From the NCBI RefSeq assembly GCF_011059185.1, contig NZ_JAALFE010000010.1:95059-159058 (forward strand): a DNA stretch of 64,000 nt, in the 5' to 3' direction. The stretch's first letter is position 1; each line of letters starts with the position of its first letter. Origin of the DNA: Paragemmobacter kunshanensis (lineage in GTDB: Bacteria > Pseudomonadota > Alphaproteobacteria > Rhodobacterales > Rhodobacteraceae). The translations under genes were made by a program, and so were the position numbers. Below the pieces are notes generated by a model. It was not told where the DNA came from. It was given only the letters and a program-made list of their open reading frames with translations, and searched no databases. Below are positions 44,971 to 54,385 of the stretch, in pieces.

Positions 44971-46158
44971 ATGGCGATTCTCCTGACCGGCCTCACCGCC
45001 GCCACGATGCGCGGCGGATACGGCCTGATCCCGGATGCAGCCCTTCTGATCGAAGGCGAAAGCATCGCCTGGATCGGCCCGAGGATTGAGGCGCCAAAGG
45101 CGCAAACCATTGATTGCGGTGGAAAGCTCCTTACCCCGGGCCTGATCGACGCGCATACCCATCTCGTCTTCGCAGGCAATCGCGCCGCCGAGTTCGAGCT
45201 GCGCCTTCAGGGTGCAAGCTACGAAGAGATTGCCCGTGCCGGGGGGGGCATCCTGTCCACCGTCACCTCCTCCCGCGCGGCCAGCGAAGATGATCTGGTC
45301 GCCCAGTCCCTGCCCCGCCTCGACGCGATGATCGCGCAGGGCACCACCACGATAGAGATCAAGTCCGGCTACGGCCTGACAATCGAAGACGAACTCAAGA
45401 TGCTCCGCGCCGCCCGCCGCCTTGGCCGGATGCGGCCTGTCACGATCACCACAACCCACCTGGCCGCGCATGCCATCCCACCGGAATACAAGGAAAATCC
45501 GGACGCCTATATCGAGGGTGTCGCCATCCCCTCGCTGCGTGCCGCCCATGCCGAAGGGCTGATCGACGCGGTCGATGCCTTCTGCGAAACCATCGCATTC
45601 AGTCCCGCGCAGGTCGACCGGCTCTTCACTGCCGCCCGGGCCCTTGGCCTGCGGGTCAAGCTTCACGCCGAACAACTGTCAAACCTCGGGGGCGCCCAAC
45701 TCGCCGCCCGCCATGCCGCCCTTTCGGCGGATCATCTTGAACATCTATCGCCCGAAGGTGTGGCCGACATGGCCCGTGCGGGCACGGTCGCCACCATCCT
45801 GCCCGGGGCCTACTATACCCTGCGCGACACGACGCCACCGCCCATCGCAGCCCTTCGTGCGGCCCATGTCCCCATGGCCGTCGCCACCGACTGTAATCCC
45901 GGGTCCTCTCCCATGACATCCTTGCCGCTTGCCATGAACATGGCCTGCACCCTCTTCCGGATGACACCGGAAGAAGCGTTGCTGGGCACCACGGCCCATG
46001 CCGCCCGCGCGCTTGGCCTTGCCGACCGGGGCACCCTCGTGCCGGGCCAACGCGCAGACCTCTGTCTCTGGAATGCCCAGCATCCCGCCGAACTCTCCTA
46101 TCGCATCGGGGCAGAAGCCCTGCACAGATCCATTATCGGAGGCCGCCTTGACGCCTGA
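44971..46158 (+). CDS. hutI: HutI, imidazolonepropionase
   Basis: A 395-residue zinc amidohydrolase, third step of histidine breakdown. [20 protein letters not shown] (about residue 62) has the metal histidines; [22 protein letters not shown] and [11 protein letters not shown] complete the site. ATG 44971 follows AAGGCAAGG. The gene overlaps hutH by 11 bases. The open frame from 44362 runs through the hutF antisense and is not part of it. Confidence 0.95.
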   Translation: MAILLTGLTAATMRGGYGLIPDAALLIEGESIAWIGPRIEAPKAQTIDCGGKLLTPGLIDAHTHLVFAGNRAAEFELRLQGASYEEIARAGGGILSTVTSSRAASEDDLVAQSLPRLDAMIAQGTTTIEIKSGYGLTIEDELKMLRAARRLGRMRPVTITTTHLAAHAIPPEYKENPDAYIEGVAIPSLRAAHAEGLIDAVDAFCETIAFSPAQVDRLFTAARALGLRVKLHAEQLSNLGGAQLAARHAALSADHLEHLSPEGVADMARAGTVATILPGAYYTLRDTTPPPIAALRAAHVPMAVATDCNPGSSPMTSLPLAMNMACTLFRMTPEEALLGTTAHAARALGLADRGTLVPGQRADLCLWNAQHPAELSYRIGAEALHRSIIGGRLDA

Positions 46159-47677
46159 ACTCCTCACCCCCGGCGCCACGACACTGACCCAGCTTGAGCG
46201 CCTTTATCGGGATGAACTTCCGGCAAAGCTTCATCCCTCGGCGCGCGCGGGGGTCGATACTGCTGCCGCCCGGATCGCCGTCGCCGCGGCCGGCGATACC
46301 GCTGTCTATGGCGTCAATACGGGCTTCGGGAAACTCGCCTCGCTCAAGATCGCGGCAAAGGATACCGCAACGCTGCAGCGCAACCTGATCCTGTCCCATT
46401 GCTGTGGCGTGGGCGACCCGATGCCCCGCAACGTCGCCCGCCTGATGATGGCACTGAAACTGCTTTCACTCGGCCGCGGGGCCTCTGGCGTGCGCTGGGA
46501 GGTTATCGCCCTGCTCGAGGCGATGCTGGAGAATGGCATTACCCCCGTCATCCCTGCCCAGGGTTCCGTCGGCGCCTCGGGCGATCTTGCCCCCCTCGCC
46601 CATATGACCGCTGCCATGATCGGTGCGGGCGAAGCAGAGGTCGGCGGAAAGATCCTTCCCTCCGCCGCGGCCCTTGCCGCGCGGGGGCTCAGCCCTGTCA
46701 CGCTCGGCCCGAAAGAGGGGTTGGCCCTGATCAACGGCACCCAGTTCTCAACCGCTTATGCGCTGGCGGGCCTCTTCGATGCCTGGCGCAATGCGCAGGG
46801 GGCGCTCGTCATCTCGGCCATGTCGACCGATGCGATCATGGGCTCCACCGCCCCCCTTCACCCCCAGATCCACGCGCTTCGCGGCCATGCGGGCCAGATC
46901 GAGGCCGCAAGCACCCTGCGCGCCCTGCTTGATGGTTCCGAAATCCGTGAAAGCCACCGAGAAGGCGATACCCGCGTGCAGGATCCCTATTGCATCCGCT
47001 GCCAGCCGCAGGTCACCGGCGCCGCCATGGACATTCTGCGTCAGGCTGCGCAAACTATTGAAATCGAAGCGAATGCCGCAACAGACAACCCGCTGGTGCT
47101 GGCCGATGGCCAGATCGTTTCGGGCGGGAATTTCCACGCCGAACCTGTGGGTTTCGCCGCCGACATGATCGCGCTGGCCATCAGCGAGATCGGCGCGATC
47201 GCCCAGCGCCGCGTCGCCCTGATGGTGGATCCGACGCTGTCCTTCGACCTGCCGCCCTTCCTGACCCCGAACCCGGGCCTGAATTCCGGCCTGATGATCG
47301 CCGAAGTCACCACCGCGGCGCTGATGAGCGAGAACAAGCACCTCGCCCACCCCACGGTTACCGACTCCACCCCCACCTCCGCCAATCAGGAAGATCATGT
47401 CAGCATGGCCGCCCATGGCGCGCGCCGCCTGATACGTATGAATGCCAACCTGTCGCGCATCCTTGGGGTTGAGGCGCTCTGCGCCGCCCAGGGCATAGAA
47501 TTCCGCGCGCCCCTGCACACGTCGCCGCCCCTCGAAAAGGCTGTCGCCCGCCTCCGGCAGGACGTCGCGACACTGGGCGAGGATCGCTATCTCGCCCCTG
47601 ATATCGAAGCCGCCGCGCAACTTGTGGCCCATGGCGATCTCGCCTCGGCCACGTCCATCCAGCTTCCCACGCTCTGA
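46148..47677 (+). CDS. hutH: HutH, histidine ammonia-lyase
   Basis: A 509-residue lyase converting histidine to urocanate. The self-forming MIO cofactor comes from A143-S144-G145 in [16 protein letters not shown]. Other family stretches are [11 protein letters not shown] and [14 protein letters not shown]. The start is a TTG at 46148 (TTG ACG CCT GAA), supported by GGAGG five bases upstream and by the usual N-terminus TPELLTPG; no ATG fits. It lies inside the end of hutI, so translation is coupled. Confidence 0.94.
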   Translation: MTPELLTPGATTLTQLERLYRDELPAKLHPSARAGVDTAAARIAVAAAGDTAVYGVNTGFGKLASLKIAAKDTATLQRNLILSHCCGVGDPMPRNVARLMMALKLLSLGRGASGVRWEVIALLEAMLENGITPVIPAQGSVGASGDLAPLAHMTAAMIGAGEAEVGGKILPSAAALAARGLSPVTLGPKEGLALINGTQFSTAYALAGLFDAWRNAQGALVISAMSTDAIMGSTAPLHPQIHALRGHAGQIEAASTLRALLDGSEIRESHREGDTRVQDPYCIRCQPQVTGAAMDILRQAAQTIEIEANAATDNPLVLADGQIVSGGNFHAEPVGFAADMIALAISEIGAIAQRRVALMVDPTLSFDLPPFLTPNPGLNSGLMIAEVTTAALMSENKHLAHPTVTDSTPTSANQEDHVSMAAHGARRLIRMNANLSRILGVEALCAAQGIEFRAPLHTSPPLEKAVARLRQDVATLGEDRYLAPDIEAAAQLVAHGDLASATSIQLPTL

Positions 47678-47689
47678 AGGGACACCCAC

Positions 47690-49372
47690 ATGAACAAGCG
47701 CCACAACCTCCGCGACATCTACCCGCCGACCGGCCCGGAAATCACCGCCAAAAGCTGGCTGACCGAGGCGCCGATGCGCATGCTGATGAACAACCTGCAT
47801 CCCGACGTGGCCGAAAACCCGCACGAGCTGGTGGTCTATGGCGGCATCGGCCGCGCCGCCCGGACGTGGGAGGATTTCGACCGCATCGTCGCCACGCTGA
47901 AAACCCTGAACGACGACGAAACGCTGCTGGTGCAATCCGGCAAACCCGTCGGCGTCTTCCGCACCCACAAGGACGCCCCGCGCGTCCTGATCGCCAACTC
48001 CAACCTCGTCCCCCATTGGGCGACATGGGATCATTTCAACGAGTTGGATAAGCGCGGGCTGGCCATGTATGGCCAGATGACCGCCGGATCGTGGATCTAC
48101 ATCGGCACCCAGGGCATCGTGCAAGGCACCTTCGAGACCTTCGCCGAAGCGGGCCGTCAGCATTACGGCGGCGACCTGAAGGGCCGCTGGATCCTCACGG
48201 GCGGCCTCGGCGGCATGGGCGGCGCGCAGCCGCTGGCCGCCGTCATGGCCGGGGCCTGCTGCCTTGCCGTCGAAGTGGACGAAACCCGCATCGATTTCCG
48301 CATCCGCACCCGCTATCTCGACGCCAAGGCGCAGACGCTGGACGAAGCCCTCGCCCTCATTGCCGACTGGACCGCGAAAGGCGAGGCGAAATCCGTGGGC
48401 CTTCTCGGCAATGCCGCCGAGATCTTCCCCGAACTGGTCGCCCGCATGAAGGCAGGCGGCCCCCGCCCCGATATCGTCACCGACCAGACCTCGGCCCATG
48501 ATCCGCTGCATGGCTACTGCCCCGCAGGCTGGACCACCGCCGAATGGCGCGCGAAACAGGAAACCGCCCCCAAGGAGGTGGAGAAGGCCGCCCGCACCTC
48601 CATGCGCGCCCATGTCGCCGCGATGGTCGATTTCTGGAATGCGGGCGTCCCGACGCTGGATTACGGCAACAATATCAGACAGGTCGCGCAGGATGAGGGG
48701 CTGGAGAACGCCTTCGCCTTCCCCGGCTTTGTCCCCGCCTATATCCGCCCCCTCTTCTGCCGCGGCATCGGCCCCTTCCGCTGGTGTGCGCTGTCGGGCG
48801 ATCCGGCGGACATCCATGCCACCGACGCGGCCATGAAGCGGCTCTTCCCCGAAAACGCCCATCTCCACCGCTGGCTCGATATGGCGCAGGAACGCATCGC
48901 CTTCCAGGGCCTGCCCGCCCGCATCTGCTGGATCGGGCTGGGCGACCGCCACCGCGCGGGGCTGATGTTCAACGACATGGTGAAGTCGGGCGAGTTGAAG
49001 GCCCCCGTCGTCATCGGCCGCGACCACCTCGATTCCGGCTCCGTCGCCTCTCCCAACCGGGAAACCGAGGCGATGAAGGACGGCTCCGACGCCGTCTCCG
49101 ACTGGCCGCTGCTGAACGCGCTCCTGAACACCGCCTCCGGCGCGACATGGGTGTCGCTGCATCACGGCGGGGGCGTGGGCATGGGCTTCTCGCAGCATTC
49201 CGGGATGGTGATCGTGGCGGACGGCACCGAAGACGCTGCGCGTCGGCTGAACAACGTCCTGTGGAACGACCCAGCAACAGGCGTCATGCGCCATGCCGAT
49301 GCGGGCTATGACATCGCGCTGGATCATGCCCGCGCGATGGACCTGCGCCTGCCGGGAATTCTGGGGAACTGA
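47690..49372 (+). CDS. hutU: HutU, urocanate hydratase
   Basis: A 560-residue NAD-dependent urocanase. [21 protein letters not shown] opens the protein; [17 protein letters not shown] and [13 protein letters not shown] form the NAD site; [17 protein letters not shown] and [13 protein letters not shown] are also diagnostic. It starts 12 bases after hutH, preceded by GAAGGGA. It ends before a strong hairpin. Confidence 0.96.
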   Translation: MNKRHNLRDIYPPTGPEITAKSWLTEAPMRMLMNNLHPDVAENPHELVVYGGIGRAARTWEDFDRIVATLKTLNDDETLLVQSGKPVGVFRTHKDAPRVLIANSNLVPHWATWDHFNELDKRGLAMYGQMTAGSWIYIGTQGIVQGTFETFAEAGRQHYGGDLKGRWILTGGLGGMGGAQPLAAVMAGACCLAVEVDETRIDFRIRTRYLDAKAQTLDEALALIADWTAKGEAKSVGLLGNAAEIFPELVARMKAGGPRPDIVTDQTSAHDPLHGYCPAGWTTAEWRAKQETAPKEVEKAARTSMRAHVAAMVDFWNAGVPTLDYGNNIRQVAQDEGLENAFAFPGFVPAYIRPLFCRGIGPFRWCALSGDPADIHATDAAMKRLFPENAHLHRWLDMAQERIAFQGLPARICWIGLGDRHRAGLMFNDMVKSGELKAPVVIGRDHLDSGSVASPNRETEAMKDGSDAVSDWPLLNALLNTASGATWVSLHHGGGVGMGFSQHSGMVIVADGTEDAARRLNNVLWNDPATGVMRHADAGYDIALDHARAMDLRLPGILGN

Positions 49373-49380
49373 AACAGAAA

Positions 49381-49399
49381 GGGGGGCGCAAAGCCCCCC
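49381..49399. terminator. Two-way terminator hairpin after hutU
   Basis: GGGGGGC and GCCCCCC arms around GCAAA, between the convergent hutU and PHP-gene stops. A short A-run (GAAACAGAAA) precedes it, giving a T-run for the leftward transcript. It belongs to the same sequence family as 4113-4135. Confidence 0.7.
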
Positions 49400-49408
49400 C
49401 ATGCGCCC

Positions 49409-50362
49409 TCAGGTCCGGGGATTGCCGCCATCCACCTCGCGCCAGAACGGGTTGGACCAGGCCCGCTTGCCCGCTGCGTCGATCACCGTGACCCGCAGCC
49501 ACGGGCTGTTCAGAAGGCGCGCCAGTGGCACCTCTGTCCGCGTCATGGAATGCCCATGCACCCCCTTGGCCCCTGTCCCCCAGCCCTGCACGATGACCGA
49601 TGACACGGCAGAGCTTTCGACGACCACCCTGTCGCCCTCGATCCGCACATCCCGCAATTCCGGGCCCTGGCTGGAATAGAAATCCCCCCGCTTCAGCGCC
49701 GCCAGCAGGGCTTCGGGTTCGTTCCTCTCGGCCTTGACCATGACCCAACCGCCGAAGTGATCCGGCTCGCTGAAATGCGCGTCATCCGTGGCGATCATCG
49801 ACAGGCGTCGCCCTTCGGTAAGAAGCAGGTCGGCGATGGCAAAACCATCAGCCCGGTCGCATCCGGTGGCACAGCCGTGATTGTAGATCTCTACGGCATG
49901 CGCCGCCGTGACCGAACGCGCGTCTGCCAGGGTCAGCCCCGACCATTGCGGATGGGCTATTGCGACAAAGGCCCCGGCAGCAACGGCCCGTTCGGCGATC
50001 TGGGCAGCAGTTTCCTGATCCGCGCGCGGCACGAAATCGGGGCTGTTCGACGGCGCGAAATCTGGCGGCAGGCCAACGGCCAGAACATGCCACAACTCGC
50101 CATTCGCCATGGCCCCCGAATGCAGTTCTGCGCCCAGGATCGTAGTGAAACCCTCTGTCCGAAAAGGCACGGTATCGACGATGGGATAGCCCCACATGCC
50201 CACGAAATGATCCGTCAGGGCAAGGAAATCATACCCCTCGGCACGATAGCGGCGGCACACTTCTTCGGGTGCAAGCACGCCATCCGATCTGGTGGAATGG
50301 GTATGCAGGTTCCCGCGCCAGAAACGCCCGGCAGCGGTGAAGGCGGAAAGCGGTCTTGTCAT
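49409..50362 (-). CDS. PHP-domain metal-dependent hydrolase (CehA/McbA-like)
   Basis: A 317-residue cytoplasmic hydrolase with PHP motifs: GNLHTHSTRSDG near residue 17, FLALTDHF near 47, GAELHSG near 78, AIAHPQW near 133 and ATDDAHF near 190. These bind a metal cluster that cleaves phosphoesters or, in CehA-like members, carbamates. ATG 50362 is used; GTG 50371 is possible. It is convergent with hutU and divergent from the SqrR-like gene. The substrate is unknown, and there is no clear link with histidine use. Confidence 0.8.
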   Translation of the reverse strand: MTRPLSAFTAAGRFWRGNLHTHSTRSDGVLAPEEVCRRYRAEGYDFLALTDHFVGMWGYPIVDTVPFRTEGFTTILGAELHSGAMANGELWHVLAVGLPPDFAPSNSPDFVPRADQETAAQIAERAVAAGAFVAIAHPQWSGLTLADARSVTAAHAVEIYNHGCATGCDRADGFAIADLLLTEGRRLSMIATDDAHFSEPDHFGGWVMVKAERNEPEALLAALKRGDFYSSQGPELRDVRIEGDRVVVESSAVSSVIVQGWGTGAKGVHGHSMTRTEVPLARLLNSPWLRVTVIDAAGKRAWSNPFWREVDGGNPRT

Positions 50363-50680
50363 GCGGTTCACCCGGATTGAGTCGACCAGACCCTAGCCCA
50401 GCTTTGCCGGATCCGCAGGCATTTCAGCGACACGCCGTCACGCGCCCTGGTCGCCCCCTGCCCGGAGATGGCGGGAAAGGCCCGCCTCAACGGGGATAGG
50501 CTGCGGTTGAAAGGCCAAAAAACACGCCGGTCGGCCCAAAATCACGGGAAAACGGGCTTTAAATCACGAAACTGTGCCCCATTTTCCGCAAGAAGACGGT
50601 CTGATCGCGTTGCAGCCTCCAGCACTGTCGCACATCTGATGATTACGTGTTAAGCCACCCCAATGGGAACGGAGCAGGAT
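50363..50680. other. Intergenic region, 318 bp, PHP gene to sqrR-like gene
   Basis: Divergent promoter region. The 61-codon open frame at 50468-50653 is basic and lacks family resemblance, and I do not accept it. The segment 50515-50590 is AT-rich with repeated AAATCACG (50539 and 50562 areas), which may be regulator half-sites. No clear ATTC-N8-GAAT site was found. Confidence 0.45.
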
Positions 50681-51043
50681 ATGCAGATGCATGTGACGCG
50701 CGCTGGCGCAGAACCCGTCGACTCAAAGGACGGCTGCGCAGAGCTTGCCGTCGATGAAATGATGGTCCGCGCCACCGCAGCCGCAGCTTTCCTGAAGGCG
50801 CTGTCGCATGAGGGCCGGTTGATGATCCTCTGCCATCTGTCCTCGGGCGAGAAATCCGTGACGGAACTCGAACGTCTGCTGGATTCCCGCCAGGCCGCCG
50901 TAAGCCAGCAACTGGCGCGGTTGCGTCTCGAAGGGCTGGTGAATTGCCGCCGCGAAGGCAAGGCGATCTTCTATTCGATCCAGGATCCGAAGGTCAGCCG
51001 GACCATCGCACTGGTCTATGACATGTTCTGCCGCGAAGCGTGA
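50681..51043 (+). CDS. sqrR: SqrR-like ArsR-family persulfide sensor
   Basis: A 120-residue winged-helix repressor. ATG 50681 is chosen because GGAGCAGG lies just upstream; ATG 50663 has none. Cysteines C19, C51 (LMILCHL) and C117 (YDMFC) have spacings of 32 and 66, the same as C9, C41 and C107 of Rhodobacter capsulatus SqrR, where the last two form a tetrasulfide bridge. A further C89 is in LVNCRRE. The DNA helix is DSRQAAVSQQLARLRLEGLV. It stands away from any sulfide:quinone reductase gene in the window, so its targets are elsewhere, possibly also the sox promoters. Confidence 0.85.
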   Translation: MQMHVTRAGAEPVDSKDGCAELAVDEMMVRATAAAAFLKALSHEGRLMILCHLSSGEKSVTELERLLDSRQAAVSQQLARLRLEGLVNCRREGKAIFYSIQDPKVSRTIALVYDMFCREA

Positions 51044-51781
51044 TCAGCCGCGGCCGATGAACGGCATGTCGCGCGCCATGATCGTCAGGAACGGGATATT
51101 GGCCGAAAGCGGCAGATTTCCCATGTGAACCACGGCATCCGCCACATGGGCCACGTCCATCACCGGCTCCACGCGGATCGACCCGTCGGCCTGTGGCACC
51201 CCTTTCGTGAAGGCCTGTGCCATGTCGGTCAGGGCATTGCCGATGTCGATCTGCCCACAGGCGATGTCGAAGGGTCGCCCGTCCAGGGCAAGCGTCTTTG
51301 TCAGACCGGTGATGGCATGTTTCGATATGGTGTAGGGTGCCGAACCCGGCCTTGGCGCATGGGCCGAGATGGATCCGTTGTTGATGATCCGTCCGCCCTG
51401 GGGCTGCTGCCGCCGCATCAGGCCGAAAGCAGCCCTTGCGCAAAGAAACATGCCCGTGATGTTCACCTCGGCAAGGCGCTGCCAATCCTCGACGGCAATC
51501 TCGTCGATGGGTGCGGCCTTGAGAGACAGGCCAGCATTGTTGAACAGCAGGTCGAGACGCCCCCATTCCCGCTCGATCCCGGCGAAGGCGCGGTCCACAT
51601 CGGCAGGCAGGCTGACATCCCCGGGCAGGACAAGGGCCATCGGGTTTCCCTGCGCGGTTTCCTCCAACGCCTCTGCCCGTCGCCCCATCATTGCGACGCG
51701 CCAGCCCTGTGCCAGAAAGGCCCGTGCCGTGGCGCGCCCAATGCCGCTGCCCGCCCCTGTGATCATTACCGTCCTGGTCAT
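51044..51781 (-). CDS. Short-chain dehydrogenase/reductase
   Basis: A 245-residue SDR oxidoreductase. The nucleotide motif is TGAGSGIGRATARAF (residues 9-15 core), NNAG is at about 88, the catalytic serine is in NNGSISA and the YxxxK is APYTISKHA. It overlaps the glycosyltransferase stop by ATGA, so it belongs to the leftward sugar operon. Reduction of a sugar or lipid precursor is possible. It meets the sqrR-like gene stop to stop without a gap. Confidence 0.87.
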   Translation of the reverse strand: MTRTVMITGAGSGIGRATARAFLAQGWRVAMMGRRAEALEETAQGNPMALVLPGDVSLPADVDRAFAGIEREWGRLDLLFNNAGLSLKAAPIDEIAVEDWQRLAEVNITGMFLCARAAFGLMRRQQPQGGRIINNGSISAHAPRPGSAPYTISKHAITGLTKTLALDGRPFDIACGQIDIGNALTDMAQAFTKGVPQADGSIRVEPVMDVAHVADAVVHMGNLPLSANIPFLTIMARDMPFIGRG

Positions 51782-53445
51782 GCGGGTACCTCCTCCAGTC
51801 CGGCATAGCCATATTTCATCAGCCACAAGAGGCATCGTTCCACACGCAGTATGGGATAGCCAAGGTGCTGTGCAAGCTCTGCCGCCGATGCATGGCCCCG
51901 CATTTCCAGCGCCACAGCTGTTGCCTGCACATGATCGGCGGTTTCGAAGACGCGTCGGGTTGCCATATAGTCGCGCAGGGCGAAGGCTTCGGTCACAGGA
52001 AGGATGTCCGATCCAAGCCAGGCAAACCGCGCCCCCTGTGCCAATTGGCGCGTCGGAAAGGATGCGAACAGCGTCATGGGCGACGGGGCGACCGGCAGCT
52101 CCGATGCCGCGATAGTCGGGTGGCGCGCGCTGTCGGCCGAGCGGCGCATGGCGTCCAACTCGCCGAACAGTGCCTGCATGCGCGGCACGATCACCGACCA
52201 GTCGAAATGCCGCCGCGCCCTTTCGCGCCCGGCTTTCCCCATCCGGGCGCGCAATTCCGGGCTTGTCATCAGCGCCCGCACCCCTTCTGCCATCCGCCTG
52301 ACATCCAGCGCCGTCACCGCGGATATCTGGCCCAGGAACTGGATATAGCTGTCGGTGCCCCCGTGGTAGCGCAATCCGGTCGAGGTGACATGTTCGCTTC
52401 GCGCAGCTGTGCTTGGGACCAGGATACCAGAGGCATCGTCGACAGTGTCGCGAATGCCGTCCCAATCCGCAGCCACGACGGGCAAGCCGGCCGCCATCGC
52501 CTCGACCGGGGCGATGCCAAAGCTTTCCTGAAGGTTGTCGATCGGGAACAGGAACATCTCGGCGGCAGACAGCGCGGCCAGGCGGCGCGCAGGGCCGGCA
52601 TGCGGGACATGATGCAGGCCCACATCCGGCATGAAGCGATCGGCCGTCGACATGAAGACCCGGCGCGAATAGTCGTCGGGAAAATTGCCGTAAAGGATGA
52701 GGTGCAGCTTGCGGTCGGCCCCCTGCCGGGCTTGCTGAAGGGCAAGATAGACAGGCAGTGGATCAAATTTCTCGTGCGGGCTTAGCCGCGCCACCACAAG
52801 GGCGACACTGTCCTCGGGCGCAATGCCCAGTTCCATCCTGAGCGCGGCACCTGACGCCGGATCGGGCTGGAATTCGGCGCAGTCGATTCCCAGGGGAATG
52901 ACGGGCAATTGCGGGCGGGGCGGAAGGCGGCCACCGAAGCGGCGAGAGAGGAAGGCATCTATCATGTCCATCTGCGCGGACAGGGCCGAACGGACCGCGC
53001 GCGAAGTGCAGATCACCGCATCCCACTCCGCCTGCGGCGCAGTGCGCAGATGGAATGCTCCCTCCATGACAGCTTTGGTCGACATGGTATGGGTCATGCC
53101 GCAGATCGAATAGGCCGTTTCGCCCCACAGGCTGCGCCGCCAGGCCTCGGTCGCGAAATTGGGGCCGGAGAAGAACATCGTTCCCACCGGCGCAATGGCC
53201 CTTGCATCGTCCAGCCGCTCGACCCGGACAGGCAGATCAGGGCGAAGCGAGGCCACCAGATCGCGAAAGGCGCGGCCGTCGCTCGGCCCATGGGTCAGTG
53301 CAACGCATTCCGGCATCCTTCCGTGCCGGATCCAGCCGCGCAGGAAACTGTCCCCGGCCATGCGACGCCCATTCACGCCGCGCGACGGATCAAACCCATC
53401 CGGTGCGAACCAGATGGCGGCATTGGCCAGCACGGGATCCGTCAT
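51778..53445 (-). CDS. GT4-family glycosyltransferase with C-terminal extension
   Basis: A 555-residue protein with a GT-B glycosyltransferase core. The nucleotide-sugar part has VIPLGIDCAEFQPD, VALVVARLSPHEKFDPLPVY, LFPIDNLQESFGIAPVEAMA (the EX7E motif) and GLPVVAADWDGIRDTV. About 120 C-terminal residues after the GT core (from about 430) carry a helical region ending RVERCLLWLMKYGYAGLEE that I do not recognise. ATG 53445 overlaps the methyltransferase stop (ATGA); the in-frame upstream extension to 53493 lies within that gene. Confidence 0.85.
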   Translation of the reverse strand: MTDPVLANAAIWFAPDGFDPSRGVNGRRMAGDSFLRGWIRHGRMPECVALTHGPSDGRAFRDLVASLRPDLPVRVERLDDARAIAPVGTMFFSGPNFATEAWRRSLWGETAYSICGMTHTMSTKAVMEGAFHLRTAPQAEWDAVICTSRAVRSALSAQMDMIDAFLSRRFGGRLPPRPQLPVIPLGIDCAEFQPDPASGAALRMELGIAPEDSVALVVARLSPHEKFDPLPVYLALQQARQGADRKLHLILYGNFPDDYSRRVFMSTADRFMPDVGLHHVPHAGPARRLAALSAAEMFLFPIDNLQESFGIAPVEAMAAGLPVVAADWDGIRDTVDDASGILVPSTAARSEHVTSTGLRYHGGTDSYIQFLGQISAVTALDVRRMAEGVRALMTSPELRARMGKAGRERARRHFDWSVIVPRMQALFGELDAMRRSADSARHPTIAASELPVAPSPMTLFASFPTRQLAQGARFAWLGSDILPVTEAFALRDYMATRRVFETADHVQATAVALEMRGHASAAELAQHLGYPILRVERCLLWLMKYGYAGLEEVPA

Positions 53446-54242
53446 GTCCGCCTCTGCGTCATCCAGAGCCACGGCGTCGGTGTCGATCGCCATTCCCAGA
53501 GCAGAAGCAGCCGGTCCAGATCGCCGAGCCGGTCCGTCCAGCCCGGCAAGGCCTGATCATCCAGCTTGCGTTCGATCCGCCGGATCTCGTGCGTCGGCGA
53601 GAACCGCCGGACCAGCAGATCGAGACGCCCTTCCTTCATGCCCTCATGCACTTCCACAAGGATATCGGCCCGTCGCAGTGCCGGTGCGGCTGCGGGATCG
53701 AGAAGCTGCTCCTCGGCGCCTTCGGTATCGCAGATCACCACTGTCCTGTCGGTGATCAGCCGGTTCAGTTCGTCATGCGTGACCGTGCCACCGACGAGAA
53801 CCCGGTCCTGCACCCCGTTGGCCTGCGCAAGCTGGGTGCAGGCAGATTGCGCCTGATCGTCACTGTCGCGCGCCAGAATGCGCGCCTTCGGCATGCGCAG
53901 GGCAAGACCCACGGCATAATAGCCTTCGGCCGAGCCGATATCGACAACCGTGTCATAACCACCTGCGACGATCTCCTCGATCACCGGGGCAAGGCAGGCC
54001 TCGTAGCAGCCGATCAGGCGGGGATTGCGCGATCCTTCCGAACTGCGCAGGGGATAGGCCATCCCCTTGAAGGGGCCCGACAGGATCCTGTCGCCGGAAC
54101 GTTCCTGCAGCAGGTTCTCAAGGAAATGCGCCCGCCACATTGCCAGATGCCGCAGCGCCATGTTCAGCTTTTGCGCTGTCGGCTCTCCTTCAAGCAGCTT
54201 GCCGATCTTGCGCTGCGCATTCCTGTTGACCTGCGATGGCAT
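53442..54242 (-). CDS. SAM-dependent methyltransferase (FkbM-like)
   Basis: A 266-residue class I methyltransferase. The SAM motif is VVDIGSAEGYYAVGLALRMP (residues 99-118), followed by ILARDSDDQAQ and VVICDTEGAEEQLL. FkbM-type enzymes O-methylate sugars. It is the first gene of the leftward operon and diverges from the GT2 fusion gene over 143 bp. The acceptor is unknown. Confidence 0.82.
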   Translation of the reverse strand: MPSQVNRNAQRKIGKLLEGEPTAQKLNMALRHLAMWRAHFLENLLQERSGDRILSGPFKGMAYPLRSSEGSRNPRLIGCYEACLAPVIEEIVAGGYDTVVDIGSAEGYYAVGLALRMPKARILARDSDDQAQSACTQLAQANGVQDRVLVGGTVTHDELNRLITDRTVVICDTEGAEEQLLDPAAAPALRRADILVEVHEGMKEGRLDLLVRRFSPTHEIRRIERKLDDQALPGWTDRLGDLDRLLLLWEWRSTPTPWLWMTQRRT

Positions 54243-54385
54243 CCTTGCCCCCCGGAAACTCGATACACAGCCATGCTAGTTTGCCGCATGCCGACGGTCC
54301 AGCCCGGCCATGGCCACGCAGGACGCTTGACGCAAGACATGGCCTCGGGGCATCAGAGGCATGTGCCAATTCGTAAGGGTCGATC

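Noticed and set aside
46748..49402. Open frame of 884 codons on the minus strand
   Set aside because: Antisense to hutH and hutU, both of which are unmistakable; the translation is low-complexity Gly/Asp/Ala/His.
50468..50653. Frame of 61 codons in the sqrR-like promoter region
   Set aside because: Highly basic, GGAG directly abuts the ATG without spacing, and no resemblance to known proteins.
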